Shown here in pieces: positions 62,693 to 64,000 of a DNA stretch of 64,000 nt. The stretch's first letter is position 1, and every line of letters starts with the position of its first letter. The translations under genes were made by a program, and so were the position numbers. This DNA comes from Anaeromyxobacter sp. (GTDB lineage: Bacteria > Myxococcota > Myxococcia > Myxococcales > Anaeromyxobacteraceae). Under the pieces are notes generated by a model, which worked only from the letters and a program-made list of their open reading frames with translations, made no database searches and had not been told where the DNA came from. The stretch is from the NCBI GenBank assembly GCA_016718565.1, contig JADKCZ010000008.1, forward strand, positions 205,099 to 269,098. Reading direction: 5' to 3'.

Positions 62693-64000
62693 TCACCTCG
62701 GGACGCTGCGCGAGATTCCAACACGTCCCCGACCCTGGAACCACTCCTGGTCACTGCCAGCCCAACGCCGGCGCTGGAGAACGCGATGTTCGACGACATG
62801 GTCTTTACGGGAGCGCATCCGTTCCTGGCACTCGCTCCAGGTGAGGCCGCCGTCCGTGGTCCGAACGAGCCCGCACGTCCCGACGACGGTTCCTCCATAC
62901 TTGGCCGGCCAGAACGCGGCGACGCCCGTCGTGGCGTCGGCGAAGCTCGGCCTCCCGAGCGAATCTGAAAGCGGCGTCGGCCCGCCGTTTGCGGCGATCT
63001 TCGTCCACGTGATGCCTTGATCGGTGCTGCGGAGGAAGCCGCCGGCAGACCCGATCATGAACGTCTTCCCGCCGACGAAGCCCACCCCCCCGATGACCTC
63101 TCGGAGCGTGACGTACTTCGTGTCCTGCGCGACTCTGGCAGACAGCCACGAGTCGCCACTGTCGAACGAGTGCCACAGGGCGTTGGACGCGTTCGACCCA
63201 ACGGACCACGCCGTGGCCGTCGGTATCGAAGTTGTTCATGATGAACCCCGCGCCACCACCCGCGTTGCCTTCCCGCCACGTCCGCCCCCGTCGGCGCTGC
63301 AGCGTCGCGCCATAAAGTCGTTAGCCAGGATGGTATCCGGTGCCACGTACCGCATCGAATAGCAACCGATGGTGTCGACTCCGGTGACCACCCAGGTGGC
63401 GCCTGCGTCCGCCGTGGTCAGGAGGAAACCCACCACCGCTGGCCACTCCATGGAGCGCGTCACCAAAGGCGACCCCAGAGAGTGACGTGACCCCGCTCGA
63501 GTAAGACCGGGGACCACGAGCAGGCCGGCGTCCGTCGAGCGAATGGTAGGAGTACCGGTTGCGACCGCCACGGTCTCGCAGAAACGCGACCTCGAACAGC
63601 ACCGCTGCCCCGGCCGTCGTGGGGATCCCACCGGCGCCCACGTGAGGCCAGCGCCGTCGAGGTTGCGAACGGTGGGGAACCGCAGGCCCCAGCTCGAAGG
63701 GGAAGACCCCGACAGCGTCGAGAACGGCACGTCGACGAAGTAGGCGTGGAAGTTCGAGCGCGCGGTATAGGCGTCACGACCTGCCGGGACCGGTGGCCAT
63801 CCACGCCAGGGCGAACTCCAGCCGTCCGGCCTGCGCTGGCATGCTGGCGATCAGCCCGCCCCGGTGGGCGTGTCCTGGCTCGTCGATAGATGCGGACCCG
63901 CTGAGGTTGTAGCCCCACGCCAGGAAACGCCACGTTCGCAGGGTCGAGCGCGACCGGTGAAGTTCAACGTGTCCCCGGCCCTGAAGGTTGGCCCGATCGA
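62693..64000 (-). pseudogene. frame-broken BNR/Ycf48-like repeat protein gene, open at the window edge
   Basis: Minus-strand pieces carry clear BNR-type propeller repeats: GFLRSTDQGITWTKI and GLVRTTDGGLTWSE (frame of 63085-62693), and GFLLTTADAGATWVVTG (frame of 63778-63236). Upstream pieces such as HRGGLIASMPAQAGRLEFAL and NFHAYFVDVPFSTLSG look like the N-terminal part of a secreted protein. Convincing protein sequence switches frame at least six times, for example near 63780, 63630, 63560, 63490, 63430 and 63230. It is either a decayed gene or low-quality sequence. A spot count gives about 57-68% GC per line here against about 77% in the host gene at 61201. Confidence 0.7.

Overview
The window is very GC-rich, densely packed chromosomal DNA from a Gram-negative bacterium with complex signalling. 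The combination of a class III adenylyl cyclase with CHASE2 input, a Hanks-type kinase with a long repeat tail, AMIN and TonB-type envelope proteins, giant Rhs and Ig/RCC1 lipoproteins, a split glycine decarboxylase P-protein and extreme third-position GC points to Myxococcota, most likely an Anaeromyxobacter relative. This is inference from gene content and style; no database search was possible.

Layout. 1-7.2 kb (minus strand): a partial AMIN-domain secreted protein; folC (with an apparent one-base frameshift) and accD; then a cyclic-nucleotide module of metallo-beta-lactamase phosphodiesterase, Crp-type sensor and CHASE2 adenylyl cyclase. 7.3-13.3 kb (plus): purM-purN, an FAD oxidoreductase, rpmB, murQ and a hypothetical protein. 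13.4-14.9 kb (minus): adenosine-deaminase-like enzyme and a zinc-ribbon protein. 14.9-25.3 kb (plus): folD, a lipoprotein metallophosphatase, the glycine cleavage operon gcvT-gcvH-gcvPA-gcvPB, a lipoprotein, a hexanucleotide repeat tract, pirin, and a CcsA/ResB-like cytochrome c maturation pair. 25.4-30.8 kb: mgsA, a TonB-like protein, a GT51 transglycosylase with an AsmA-like front half, an HGSNAT-like acyltransferase and infA. 31.1-47.3 kb is the most unusual part: two small unknown proteins, a MocR-type regulator whose PLP pocket is destroyed, a Ser/Thr kinase with a tetratricopeptide-like tail, and two giant lipoproteins (PASTA-NHL-Rhs, 2034 aa; Ig-RCC1, 1198 aa). The two giant genes are each preceded by a copy of the same roughly 95-bp promoter block with an inverted repeat. 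47.3-50.2 kb: ruvX, mltG and an M23 peptidase. 50.2-53.7 kb: palindromic repeats around a terminator, a DEAD-box helicase with a hairpin-rich leader, and rpoH. 53.7-62 kb: membrane proteins, a PstS-like lipoprotein, DUF4159 and a large membrane protein, HAD, SDR, thioredoxin-like ferredoxin and a SirB1-type protein. 62.1-64 kb: tRNA-Asn with its terminator, followed by lower-GC DNA carrying a frame-broken BNR-repeat gene.

Themes. One-carbon and purine metabolism is spread over the window (folC, folD, gcvTHP, purM, purN). Envelope biogenesis is the second theme (murQ, GT51, mltG, M23, TonB, AMIN). Many genes overlap by ATGA or GTGA, so translational coupling is common. Good sigma70-like hexamers often lie so close to the start codon that the predicted transcripts would be leaderless or nearly so. 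The right edge behaves like an island boundary at a tRNA gene.
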